This document shows, piece after piece, positions 34,350-42,020 of a stretch of DNA of 46,127 bases. The notes below the pieces were generated by a model, which ran no database searches, had not been told where the DNA came from, and was given only the letters and a program-made list of their open reading frames with translations. The DNA comes from a virus. The stretch spans positions 1-46,127 of the IMG/VR virus record IMGVR_UViG_3300023202_000007; one strand, given 5' to 3'. A program made the translations under genes and the position numbers. Position 1 is the first letter of the stretch, and each line of letters begins with the position of its first letter.

Positions 34350-35282
34350 TCAAGCATCCGGCTCATCTTTGTCTGGTCGCCAGCATTGGAATGTAGGCTG
34401 TCGAAGCGCGTCGTAGCTGTTGTCTCCCTTGTGTTTAATCTGTGCTATACGGTTTGGAAAGCAGTAGTAGTCCGCTGCGCTAATTGGGGAGTGCCCGTCA
34501 GGGTAGTGATCGACCGGGCTTCCGCAGCAGCAGTGCGATGCCTCTCGCTGGTACTGCTCCCAAAGTTCGATCCGCTCTTTGTGCGGCATGCGACCGGGGC
34601 CAATGCCTATGTGGCTACCTTTGTAGCTAGCAATAAGGCGCCCAGCCATGCCCTTGAGTTCACCGTATTTATCAACAGCTTCCTCTACTCCTACAATTAG
34701 CAAGTCAATAGTGGGTTCTTTCAGAAGCTTCTGGTATCCCCAGCTTCGCTTGCCGGGAGACCAAGGATCGTTGTACGACCGGACAACCATTCCCTCTGCT
34801 TTAGGATAGCATTGCATAAAAAGCTCGTAGTACTCTAGTATTTCATCCGAGCTTGAGCAACTATGCTGATGCACCACGCTTACTTGCTCGTGCACACCGT
34901 TGAGATGTTCAGCCATCCATTTCCAGCGAGTAGAATAATCTGATGTTAGGGAGCAATCGAAAAGCATGAGATAAAGTTCATCGCTTTGATCTTTGTGCCT
35001 GCGCACAACCCCGCTTACATCCTTAAAATCCGCATCGTGATTGTTCCTGAGAATTAGCTCTCCTACAAAAGACACCGGCACTTCAATAGAAACTGCTCTA
35101 GCAAAACTGTTAGCTAGTTTACGGATACTTGGAACAGGCTTGTTTTGCCTGCTGCGAACCTCGTAAGTACCATTAGGGTAAATGTCGATACGAACAGGTA
35201 CTCCATCGTACTTGCGAGACAGCATCACAGGAAATCCTAGCTTTTCTGGAGTAAAAGGTTTAGCGAGAGGAATGCAACTCAT
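34350..35282 (-). CDS. ATP-dependent DNA ligase
   Basis: A 310-residue ligase (T7 gp1.3 is 359). Nucleotidyltransferase motifs are visible: motif I SRKYDGVPVRI with the adenylated Lys24, motif III FVGELI, motif IV EGMVVRS, and motif V YQKLLKEPTIDLLIVG. It seals nicks during replication and recombination. The C-terminal 60 residues contain an unusual Cys/His cluster (CCCGSPVDHY) that might bind metal. Start overlaps the DUF3310 gene by four bases. Confidence 0.92.
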   Translation of the reverse strand: MSCIPLAKPFTPEKLGFPVMLSRKYDGVPVRIDIYPNGTYEVRSRQNKPVPSIRKLANSFARAVSIEVPVSFVGELILRNNHDADFKDVSGVVRRHKDQSDELYLMLFDCSLTSDYSTRWKWMAEHLNGVHEQVSVVHQHSCSSSDEILEYYELFMQCYPKAEGMVVRSYNDPWSPGKRSWGYQKLLKEPTIDLLIVGVEEAVDKYGELKGMAGRLIASYKGSHIGIGPGRMPHKERIELWEQYQREASHCCCGSPVDHYPDGHSPISAADYYCFPNRIAQIKHKGDNSYDALRQPTFQCWRPDKDEPDA

Positions 35283-35521
35283 AGTTCTGTTTTTCCTTTA
35301 AGCTGGTTAATACGCATCTCAGCGTACCGCCTAGATTTTTCTAGGTCTTTTATTGCGCTTTGCAGTTCATCGCAGTTGGGGTACAATTTGTTTCCAGCTC
35401 GCAAAGCGTACTTGACGATATTGCCCTGCCAAAATGGAAGCTCGTTCAGCATAATGAACGTAATGGGCTCAATGGGGAACGAAGTGTAGTGCGAAGGCAG
35501 GTATACGTCATTATCAGGCAT
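35279..35521 (-). CDS. DUF3310 protein (T7 gp1.7-like)
   Basis: An 80-residue protein. The pattern PSHYTSFPIEPITFI, then FWQGNIVKYALRAGNK and a C-terminal SAIKDLEKSRRYAEMRI, is that of the DUF3310 family. The family includes T7 gp1.7, a nucleotide kinase acting on dTMP and dGMP. Here it probably supports dNTP supply. It overlaps both neighbours by a few bases. Confidence 0.85.
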   Translation of the reverse strand: MPDNDVYLPSHYTSFPIEPITFIMLNELPFWQGNIVKYALRAGNKLYPNCDELQSAIKDLEKSRRYAEMRINQLKGKTEL

Positions 35522-35693
35522 GCTTCAAATCCTTTGCTAGTGCTGCGTAGTATTTAGACTGTTGGAGCGCGATGTGGATATCAGTGCTAACCCAAGCTGG
35601 ACGAACTCCTGTTCCGTGTTCTGCTTCTAGCTTTTTGGCTTCGTTCCTGTAGTAATTGGAAAGATGCAATGCAACAGCCGCTGTCATCGCCAT
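35514..35693 (-). CDS. Small hypothetical protein (59 aa)
   Basis: An ORF of 59 codons with GGAGAACAAAGC immediately before ATG at 35693, overlapping the metallophosphoesterase stop by 10 bases and the DUF3310 start by 8. It is a Tyr/Ala-rich helical peptide (LSNYYRNEAKKLEAEHG, QQSKYYAALAKDL). The tight overlaps and good ribosome binding site support it. Function unknown. Confidence 0.65.
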   Translation of the reverse strand: MAMTAAVALHLSNYYRNEAKKLEAEHGTGVRPAWVSTDIHIALQQSKYYAALAKDLKHA

Positions 35694-37291
35694 GCTTTGT
35701 TCTCCTTGATTGTAATGATAGTGCGCTTACCGTTCTGGTAAGTAACGATAAAGCTGTGCGACCAATCAGACGGCCCACGGTTGTACCCCATGTCCAGATT
35801 ACCAAACACCCCACCAGTGTACACACCGTCTTTAATTCCTGCAGAATGCGTGTGCATAGTGTTAGCTTTACCTACTACACGAAGATTGTTCGGAGTTCCT
35901 TTAGCTCCCTTAGGCCCATTATGCCCGTGCATACCGTACTCGATACCGTTGATGCACAGGTTGTCATCTTCGTGCACAACCTGCCATACAAACCCGTTCG
36001 GCAAGTATTTGCGCAGCCAAGTCCAGAACGGCCTGGGAGTTTTTCCCTTCTCTCGCATTTTAGCGCAGTAGAGGTTCATCTCCAACCAGTCCTGCATATT
36101 CACAGGATCAAAGAAAGCCGTTGTATCACGCAGCCAGTTTTCTACAGCTTGGTCATGGTTAGAAGTAATGATCCAATGCTGGCATCCCGGCATAACGAAA
36201 TAATCACGCAGGATGTTCGCTATGTACTCGAACTCTGTTCCTACATGATCTGACACTTCGCAGTGCATTTGATGCAAGAAGTGCGCGTCTCGCCGGTTAT
36301 GATGATTTCGCGGCTGGAAGTCAACAGTATCGTGGAACATTTGATGCCGCGGTTTAAGTACGCTCAGAGCACTTTTCATGCACTCAGCCACACCGAGGTC
36401 TATCTTGTTCCCGTGCAAATCACCATTAGTAACTGCTTGCACAGGAATGTTTCTGTATATCTGCCCATCTGGTGCATAGCAGTCTGTTAGATCGTAAATC
36501 AGGCCGTCTTTATCAGCGTTAATCTGCCTAGCCCACCAATTACCATGCCGATCGACTTCTACCAGAATAGCACCGTAGACATGATGCAGGCTAGCTTTCT
36601 GCCCCGCTGCTTTCTCGATGTAGTTCCTAGCAGTGATTGTTCCTGTAGAATAACAGAACAGGGGTTCTTCGTGCTTCATGGTCGGCACAGATTTCATCTG
36701 CATTTTGACATGCGGAATAATAACCGACGATCCTCTACCATAACTCTCGAAGCCGCTAATAGGATCAGCACGGGTAGGAATAATGTTAAGTTCCCCGCAC
36801 CACACTAGATCATCCGTTATCTGAGTACTCTCATCGGATACATACGGATCAATCCGGCTGTCAAACCAGATATCAGCATTGTCCTCTTGCTTGTGCGAGC
36901 CGGGCTTAACGCTCTTTTTCCCGTACGAACTCTTATCGTAAGTGAACCTGCTAATATGCAGGCTAGCCTGCCTGTCCTCAACAAGCGCCATAAGGGAAAG
37001 CCAGAAGTTCTCGTTCAAGTGCGTGTTAGCCTGAGCAGATGTGAACACAAAAGTATGCCCTTCCGCCCAAGCCCTTTGTTCTTCTGGGGCTTCAATGGTA
37101 CCTTGTACTTCCGGCCCTTCTAGTTCTAGCTTGGCTTCCCGTAGAATAAATCTAGCTCGGCGCTTAAATCGAGGAAGATTAGACCTGTGCGGCTTGTGAT
37201 CTTCTACAACAAAGTTTACTAGGTCCTCAACATCTGTGTCAGGAAAAGTCTGGACATACCTCTTAGCTTCTTGCTTTGAAAATTTACTCAT
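35684..37291 (-). CDS. Metallophosphoesterase, possibly DNA-acting nuclease
   Basis: A 535-residue protein starting at 37291, with GGAG spaced correctly. The C-terminal half has the calcineurin-like metal motifs: NGDLHGNK, ITSNHDQ, and YGMHGHNGPKG together with MHTHSAG. The first 250 residues are not recognised. The closest well-known relative by layout may be the T5 A1 first-step-transfer protein, a DNase-like metallophosphoesterase; this is from memory and unverified. Between helicase and DUF3310 genes it probably acts in host-DNA breakdown or recombination. Confidence 0.7.
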   Translation of the reverse strand: MSKFSKQEAKRYVQTFPDTDVEDLVNFVVEDHKPHRSNLPRFKRRARFILREAKLELEGPEVQGTIEAPEEQRAWAEGHTFVFTSAQANTHLNENFWLSLMALVEDRQASLHISRFTYDKSSYGKKSVKPGSHKQEDNADIWFDSRIDPYVSDESTQITDDLVWCGELNIIPTRADPISGFESYGRGSSVIIPHVKMQMKSVPTMKHEEPLFCYSTGTITARNYIEKAAGQKASLHHVYGAILVEVDRHGNWWARQINADKDGLIYDLTDCYAPDGQIYRNIPVQAVTNGDLHGNKIDLGVAECMKSALSVLKPRHQMFHDTVDFQPRNHHNRRDAHFLHQMHCEVSDHVGTEFEYIANILRDYFVMPGCQHWIITSNHDQAVENWLRDTTAFFDPVNMQDWLEMNLYCAKMREKGKTPRPFWTWLRKYLPNGFVWQVVHEDDNLCINGIEYGMHGHNGPKGAKGTPNNLRVVGKANTMHTHSAGIKDGVYTGGVFGNLDMGYNRGPSDWSHSFIVTYQNGKRTIITIKENKAWR

Positions 37292-38552
37292 CGTCATCTC
37301 CGTTCACGCGGGGCAAATCTTCGTACCGAGCAATTTGCGGCTTGTAATGCACGGTAGCTTTAGGATTACCCGGATTACCTTCTCTGCGGAGCTTGTTCTT
37401 AGGTAGCCCGATAAACCTTGAGGTTTCAAATCCCGGATCATCCACAGCACCAATCATACAGATGAAATCGCACGCACCCTGCTTGCCTGTTTTGCTGTCC
37501 TTGAGCATGTGATCTTGCGGGAACTGCAAACCTGCTCCGTCCGCGCTGATCTGACTTGTAGCAATACCAGCATGCCCGTATTTAACGCAGAGTTCCCTAG
37601 CCCACCCGTACATTTTCTCTAGAGCTAGGTCTGTTCTTGCGCTATCTCCGAAGCCACGAACATTGTCGATCATGTCGTACACAACTAGAGCCGGGTTATG
37701 CTGATCTACAATGCGTTCAACTGCATACGTATCGTACCCGTGAATGTCGAATACACGGATTTTATGCTGGTCGCCTTTGATAGCTTCTTCGTACTCAGTA
37801 AGCATGCGGCCTTGCCTGTGCAGGTCGATAACCTCGCTAATCTGCATACCTAGCGCAGCCTGCCACAGCCGCAGATAAATCCTATCTCCCGGCCCTTCGT
37901 TATTAAGCCACACGATAGGTTGATCCACTTGGTTCGCCATGTAAGTTAGCTCTGATGCTAGGAACGTTGTCTTGCCGCGATCAGGTCTACCGGCAACAAT
38001 ACCAAAGTCGCCGCTGCGCAAACCACGCATACTTGTATTCATGCAACTAAGCCGCCAATGCAGACCGCTATCGTTCACTTCTGCATTCAGCAGTTCATCC
38101 GCGTCAGGTCTGATATAATCTAGACCTTTAAGCCTAGCATCTTTGCGGAATTGAGTTGTTACCTTTTCTATCTCCGCATGAATGTTAGGAACTTCCCCTT
38201 CCTCAAACCTGAGGCTAATCGCAGATAGATCAGAAGCTAGGCGCAATTCAAGCAAGGAATGCAGGATAGCATCTTGTTCGTCTTTTGGAACGTCTTTCCT
38301 GCTGCGTTTAAGTATCTCAGCGTACGCATGCCGCATTTCTTTCGACAGCTTAGGATGCCAACTGCTGAACAGCGGGGCAAACGTGGGCATGTCGATGCAT
38401 TCATGCGTAGGGAACTTCTCGAAGTATCTCCCGAAATCTTTTAAGAGCGCGCGGGTACTGCTCTCGATTGCTTCCTCTGGTACTCGACCAATAATTTTGT
38501 AATACTGGTCTCTGTACTTGAGGATTTGCAATACTTTAAGGTCAATCGCCAT
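37284..38552 (-). CDS. Replicative DNA helicase, DnaB/RecA fold
   Basis: A 422-residue helicase starting at 38552 behind AAGGTAAGTGAAC. Walker A is GRPDRGKTT (188-196), Walker B VVYDMID (290-296), followed by GHAGIATSQISADG as the sensor region. Unlike T7 gp4, primase and helicase are separate polypeptides here. The N-terminal 150 residues probably bind the primase. The start overlaps the primase end by 11 bases, keeping the two stoichiometrically linked. Confidence 0.92.
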   Translation of the reverse strand: MAIDLKVLQILKYRDQYYKIIGRVPEEAIESSTRALLKDFGRYFEKFPTHECIDMPTFAPLFSSWHPKLSKEMRHAYAEILKRSRKDVPKDEQDAILHSLLELRLASDLSAISLRFEEGEVPNIHAEIEKVTTQFRKDARLKGLDYIRPDADELLNAEVNDSGLHWRLSCMNTSMRGLRSGDFGIVAGRPDRGKTTFLASELTYMANQVDQPIVWLNNEGPGDRIYLRLWQAALGMQISEVIDLHRQGRMLTEYEEAIKGDQHKIRVFDIHGYDTYAVERIVDQHNPALVVYDMIDNVRGFGDSARTDLALEKMYGWARELCVKYGHAGIATSQISADGAGLQFPQDHMLKDSKTGKQGACDFICMIGAVDDPGFETSRFIGLPKNKLRREGNPGNPKATVHYKPQIARYEDLPRVNGDDDE

Positions 38553-39315
38553 GTTCACTTACCTTTTCATTTATCTCACCTTTTGTGTGCATCTTCGGAT
38601 CACGATCAGAAACAATGCGCGAAGGTTCTACACCGTACGGGCCTAAAGCTTTTCTGAGCTTGGCAAAGCCTGCGTTTCCAGCTGCGTCTGCATCGAACCA
38701 TCCGATAACCTTCCAGTGTGAGAGCAGGAAAGCAGTCTTTTGACTAATGCTCGTCCCGAGTACAGCGAGGCTATTCTGGCCTGCTTGATGGCATTTGATG
38801 GCAGACAATGCATCTTCCACAACAACCACAGTCTTTTTTCTAGCTCTGCGTAGTTGATACCAACTACACCCTGCGGATGATCTGGATGCCAAGTACTTTG
38901 GCTTTCTGCCGTCGATAGAGCGCGATATCCAAGCATGCAAAAATTTTTCGTTCTGCATAATTGGAATTACGACCCTGTGCGTACTAGCGTGCCATGTAAA
39001 GCCGTACTTGCTTTGAGCGAGTTCGGGAGTGATGCCTGCTTTGAGTACCCATGCATGCGCTTCTCTCGGTCCTTCTGTTAAAGGCTGCGTGACAGGCTTT
39101 TGCTCTATTAGCTCTGCATCCTTCTTTTGCATCCTATGCAAATCAGAAGCAGACAGCCTGCCATGCGCCTCAAAGTCTTTGCACCCGCACCTAAAGCAAT
39201 ACAGCCGAACACCTTTCGGGCTGTTGCTTATGTACGCGGATGCATCAGTACTGCAATGAGGTATTTTTCGCTTTGCACCGAAAGGTAGCTGTTTAGCTTT
39301 CTCCTGCCACTGCAT
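38542..39315 (-). CDS. DNA primase (zinc ribbon plus TOPRIM)
   Basis: A 257-residue primase. The N-terminal zinc ribbon has HC at residues 20-21 and CFRCGC at 40-45. A TOPRIM domain follows with VVVVEDALSAIKC (Glu167) and GWFDADAAGNAG (Asp208, Asp210). It synthesises RNA primers for lagging-strand replication. No strong ribosome binding site precedes the ATG at 39315, so a downstream start is possible. Confidence 0.9.
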   Translation of the reverse strand: MQWQEKAKQLPFGAKRKIPHCSTDASAYISNSPKGVRLYCFRCGCKDFEAHGRLSASDLHRMQKKDAELIEQKPVTQPLTEGPREAHAWVLKAGITPELAQSKYGFTWHASTHRVVIPIMQNEKFLHAWISRSIDGRKPKYLASRSSAGCSWYQLRRARKKTVVVVEDALSAIKCHQAGQNSLAVLGTSISQKTAFLLSHWKVIGWFDADAAGNAGFAKLRKALGPYGVEPSRIVSDRDPKMHTKGEINEKVSEHGD

Positions 39316-39320
39316 GCATT

Positions 39321-39518
39321 TTAGTTAACCCACTTATCCCGCTTATTACGGAAGTAATGGATCATAACAGTAAAGAGGAAGACTACGAGGAAGCCTGCGA
39401 TAAAAGCAAGAGCGTACCCTACTAAGGCTTCGCTTACTTGCACCATGATCCAGAAAAACACGATGTACGTTGAAGCAGCAAGCGCGATGAACAGGAAAGC
39501 GCGGACGTAATTAAGCAT
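39321..39518 (-). CDS. Small membrane protein with two TM helices
   Basis: A 65-residue protein starting at 39518 behind GGAGAACTCA and overlapping the P-loop kinase gene by 8 bases. Two hydrophobic helices (about residues 5-26 and 33-54) are followed by a short basic tail, HYFRNKRDKW, predicting a hairpin in the inner membrane with the charged end in the cytoplasm. It could be involved in superinfection exclusion or membrane anchoring of replication; no family recognised. Confidence 0.7.
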   Translation of the reverse strand: MLNYVRAFLFIALAASTYIVFFWIMVQVSEALVGYALAFIAGFLVVFLFTVMIHYFRNKRDKWVN

Positions 39519-39975
39519 TGAGTTCTCCATTAAAAGTAGTTTCGGTAGGCCAGTCTTGCCAGCGCTGCTGCATGCGCTCGATTGTCCTAGCAGGCACACC
39601 GTGCACGCTTTTGTGCTCTCCCCTGCACCTAACAACGCGGAAATCGCATTCGATACCAGCACGCTTGATACCTTGATAATACCGATTGATTTCGCGTTGA
39701 GTGCTGAACGTGTTAGCCACGCAAACCGTGTACCCGTTGAACAGGTACCGCATTGCGCGTCCAAAGCATTCGTCGTGCGCTGCTCCGAGAAGCCTGCGAT
39801 CAAAATAATACTCTTCACCTTTTGGTGTAGTAACAGTGAAGAACTGGTCAGCTTCCACGAGGATAGCGTTGTTATTCTGCTGGATATTCGCTTCAACGAT
39901 TTTATTCGCGAGCGTAGTCTTACCAGAACCCGGCAATCCTCTGATGATGTACAACGTCTGCTGCATAGTCTGCAT
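39511..39975 (-). CDS. P-loop nucleotide/polynucleotide kinase-like protein
   Basis: A 154-residue ATPase with Walker A GLPGSGKTT at residues 13-21, a DQFF segment near 44, and NTFSTQREI/RYYQ blocks as in the AAA_33 or N4BP2-like kinase family. Related phage proteins act as polynucleotide 5'-kinases or nucleoside kinases. GGAGAGACTA precedes the start. Substrate cannot be told from sequence. Confidence 0.8.
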   Translation of the reverse strand: MQTMQQTLYIIRGLPGSGKTTLANKIVEANIQQNNNAILVEADQFFTVTTPKGEEYYFDRRLLGAAHDECFGRAMRYLFNGYTVCVANTFSTQREINRYYQGIKRAGIECDFRVVRCRGEHKSVHGVPARTIERMQQRWQDWPTETTFNGELNA

Positions 39976-40044
39976 TAGTCTCTCCTATGAATGAAAAGTG
40001 AGCAGTTTAGCTGTCTTACTCAGGACAAAGCTCAGATACGACGA

Positions 40045-40428
40045 TCAGATATCGTCAAGACCGAGCGGATCATCTTCTGCTTCTACAGCCGCGTCGCTTT
40101 CAGCCTGATCCAGAGATTCGTCCGAAACTTCTTGCACTTCCGGGGCTTCGCCGGGACCGAAGTAAGTTGCGCGAGTCGGTTTCGTGACACGCCCTGCTTC
40201 TTCCAGCTTGTTAAGCCAGTTACGCACGGTCTGCTCAGTGGGAAGTTCCACGCCGGAACGGTGCGCAGCGATCAGGATTTGCGAAAGCTTGATGGGACGC
40301 GGAGCGTTCACCACGATGCCTTCAAGGTCCTGCACCCAATCCGGCTCTTGTGCGCCTGCACGGGTAACACGGTCCTTGAGTTCTTCGGGAAGATCGTCGA
40401 GATTCGAGAAGTCATAGATATTAGTCAT
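40045..40428 (-). CDS. Acidic-tailed winged-helix-like protein
   Basis: A 127-residue protein starting at 40428 behind TGGAGAGATT. The centre (about 55-90: SQILIAAHRSGVELPTEQTV, then WLNKLEEAGRV) looks like a small helix-turn-helix or winged-helix unit. The C-terminal 30 residues are acidic and end AEDDPLGLDDI, resembling the tail of the SSB-like protein. It is the first gene after the early terminator, at the head of the replication operon. Possible roles are origin binding or SSB-partner function; this is inference. Confidence 0.7.
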   Translation of the reverse strand: MTNIYDFSNLDDLPEELKDRVTRAGAQEPDWVQDLEGIVVNAPRPIKLSQILIAAHRSGVELPTEQTVRNWLNKLEEAGRVTKPTRATYFGPGEAPEVQEVSDESLDQAESDAAVEAEDDPLGLDDI

Positions 40429-40483
40429 AATCTCTCCATTAGACGTTGCAGGGTAGCTCCCTACTAGCAAGGCACAGAATGCG

Positions 40484-40659
40484 CCCTTTTAAGCAGCACG
40501 CTGGCGTTAGTGCTAATTTTGTCTTAGTACTTTAGCCATACAGCTAGCCCTTCCATACAGGGCAGCGGGATTAGCCGTTTTCGCTGATGAATACTCTTGC
40601 AGGTGCAAGCTGCAATTTCTTCTTAACTCCTCTTGCACAGGACGTGCTGCTTAAAAGGG
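40484..40659. repeat. 176-bp element bounded by 17-bp perfect inverted repeats
   Basis: CCCTTTTAAGCAGCACG (40484-40500) is the exact reverse complement of 40643-40659. The interior has no gene but contains a TTGCAG...CTGCAA inverted pair near 40600 and CTGTATGG twice. It sits between the early block and the replication operon, and its right arm overlaps the T-tract of the early terminator. No target-site duplication was seen. It may be a replication origin, a promoter region or a structured leader. Confidence 0.75.
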
Positions 40660-40678
40660 AGCACCCGAAGGTGCGCCC
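40653..40678 (-). terminator. Intrinsic terminator closing the early block
   Basis: On the minus strand, GGGCGCACC (40678-40670) pairs with GGTGCTCCC (40665-40657) with one mismatch, closed by a TTCG tetraloop and followed by TTTT (40656-40653). It starts six bases past the stop of the exported-protein gene, the classic position. It should stop host RNA polymerase at the end of the early region, like T7 TE. Confidence 0.9.
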
Positions 40679-40683
40679 AATGA

Positions 40684-41067
40684 TTAGCTCCCTTGCCACA
40701 GCCGCAGCGTAAAGGTAGCAGTTCCCTGTTCAGGGATAACTAGGTTATCTGGTTGCACGATAACTACAAGCGGCTTATCCCATACAGCTACTGTATCCGA
40801 TGGGTCTCCGTTGTATCCCGGATGTGCCGGATTGTTCTCAGTGCTGTCGTACCTGAACGTTACTGTACCGTACTGCGTTTGCACAGACAGCCAGAAATAC
40901 CCGTTGACTAGCCCAGGGTCATTCAGTAGCCGTATATCGTTACGCACTTGCACAGTACCGATAATCCACGGCTCCGGGCTTTTGGTGAACTTGTACTCTT
41001 GTGCTGGAACATTCTGCGGAGCGCAAGCGTACATCGCGAGCAACAAGCTCATCTTAAGCATGCGCAT
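40684..41067 (-). CDS. Early exported protein with signal peptide or lipobox
   Basis: A 127-residue protein. From the ATG at 41067 there is a short basic start and a hydrophobic stretch, MLKMSLLLAMYACAPQ, which may be a signal peptide; Cys follows MYA, an imperfect lipobox. The mature part is beta-rich and aromatic, like a small periplasmic or outer-membrane-facing protein. An upstream GTG would add nine residues. As an early exported protein it is a candidate for superinfection exclusion, but no family was recognised. Confidence 0.6.
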   Translation of the reverse strand: MRMLKMSLLLAMYACAPQNVPAQEYKFTKSPEPWIIGTVQVRNDIRLLNDPGLVNGYFWLSVQTQYGTVTFRYDSTENNPAHPGYNGDPSDTVAVWDKPLVVIVQPDNLVIPEQGTATFTLRLWQGS

Positions 41068-41476
41068 GACGAGTTCCCGGAGAAATGATGTCACGGACTT
41101 GCGAAGCGTTCATTTTGCTCATTTCTTGCTTGACAGAAAAGTGCGTAGTCCGGGTGATCTGCACTTCTTGCACATGAACCAAATCAACGGGGACGTTGTA
41201 CACATTTTTGTAGTGCACGATCAGGCTACGCATCCTGCCGATTATGCGGTTGCGCTCTACTTCATTCACAGTGAGCACTATGCTGAGGGACTGTTCTTCC
41301 TGAGTTTCTGCGGTGTACGTACGCTTAGTTTCGCATGCATCGGGTTTCCAGTACCTCAGCCCGCCGCAGACAGTGCATCCTCCTGTGTACTCAGAGATAC
41401 CGTCGGCGATATCCCGGATAAAATTTGAGTAAGCAGAACCTAGCGGCACGCCCATGATAAAAGTGAGTTCCAGCAT
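41054..41476 (-). CDS. Hypothetical early protein
   Basis: A 140-residue soluble protein directly downstream of the LuxI-like gene (10 bases). The N-terminal part has GGCTVCGGLRYW, a Cys-containing turn; the centre (LSIVLTVNEVERNRIIGRMR) suggests a small alpha/beta fold such as a ferredoxin-like domain. No catalytic motif identified. Being next to the acyl-homoserine-lactone synthase homologue it may be co-expressed with it. Confidence 0.7.
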   Translation of the reverse strand: MLELTFIMGVPLGSAYSNFIRDIADGISEYTGGCTVCGGLRYWKPDACETKRTYTAETQEEQSLSIVLTVNEVERNRIIGRMRSLIVHYKNVYNVPVDLVHVQEVQITRTTHFSVKQEMSKMNASQVRDIISPGTRHAHA

Positions 41477-41486
41477 GTTTCTTTCC

Positions 41487-42020
41487 TTAGTGCCAGATAG
41501 CTATATTCCGGTCCGGATCACCATCCGGGTCGAGCAAGATGCTTTTTGCCGTCGTATTGTAAAACGCTCGCCACAAAGCCAGCGTCCTGCGGTCTGCGCA
41601 TCCGTAGATATTCGCTCCGTATTTACGCTCAGAGAAATCATGCATCCAGCGTTGCATACTTTTCTGGATATCCTCTCGTTGCATTCGGTACATGCTGTTA
41701 ACGTGCACGCACGCCCTGCTTACTTCATAGGAATCCGGATGAATAAGCGGATAGAACTGCGGCCATATTTCCCGCGTCATACTTGCAGAGTGCGGGAGAA
41801 CACGGAAACTTCCTAGAATACGGTGCGGGTTCCGAAAATCGATGAACCAGACGTAAATAGCGCTCTCGGCATCGAACTGGTCAATTTCGTACTGCCCTCC
41901 TACGTACGTAGGAATATCCCATTCGAACCTGTCGATAAAATGCCGCTTGCGCGCTTTTGCCATTTCCAAGAACACCCAAGCGGGAAGTTCCTTCCACGTA
42001 CTTTTTTTGTACGTAATCAT
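41487..42020 (-). CDS. LuxI-type acyl-homoserine-lactone synthase homologue
   Basis: A 177-residue protein starting at 42020 (GGAAGGG upstream, ATGA overlap with the preceding stop). LuxI enzymes join acyl-ACP and S-adenosylmethionine to make homoserine-lactone signals. The residues conserved in that family are all present at matching spacing: Arg24, Phe28, Trp34, Asp47, Asp50, Arg73, Glu99 and Arg102. Residues 23-50 fit the PROSITE autoinducer-synthase pattern (A-R-x3-F-x2-R-x2-W-x-I-x8-E-x-D-x-F-D). It is slightly shorter than bacterial LuxI proteins (about 190-220). No LuxR-type gene is present. Production of a signal is inference; SAM consumption as anti-restriction is an alternative. Confidence 0.85.
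   Translation of the reverse strand: MITYKKSTWKELPAWVFLEMAKARKRHFIDRFEWDIPTYVGGQYEIDQFDAESAIYVWFIDFRNPHRILGSFRVLPHSASMTREIWPQFYPLIHPDSYEVSRACVHVNSMYRMQREDIQKSMQRWMHDFSERKYGANIYGCADRRTLALWRAFYNTTAKSILLDPDGDPDRNIAIWH

Noticed and set aside
40484-40659. MITE or insertion-sequence remnant
   Set aside because: Perfect terminal inverted repeats are present but there is no target-site duplication or transposase trace, so mobile-element status is not supported.
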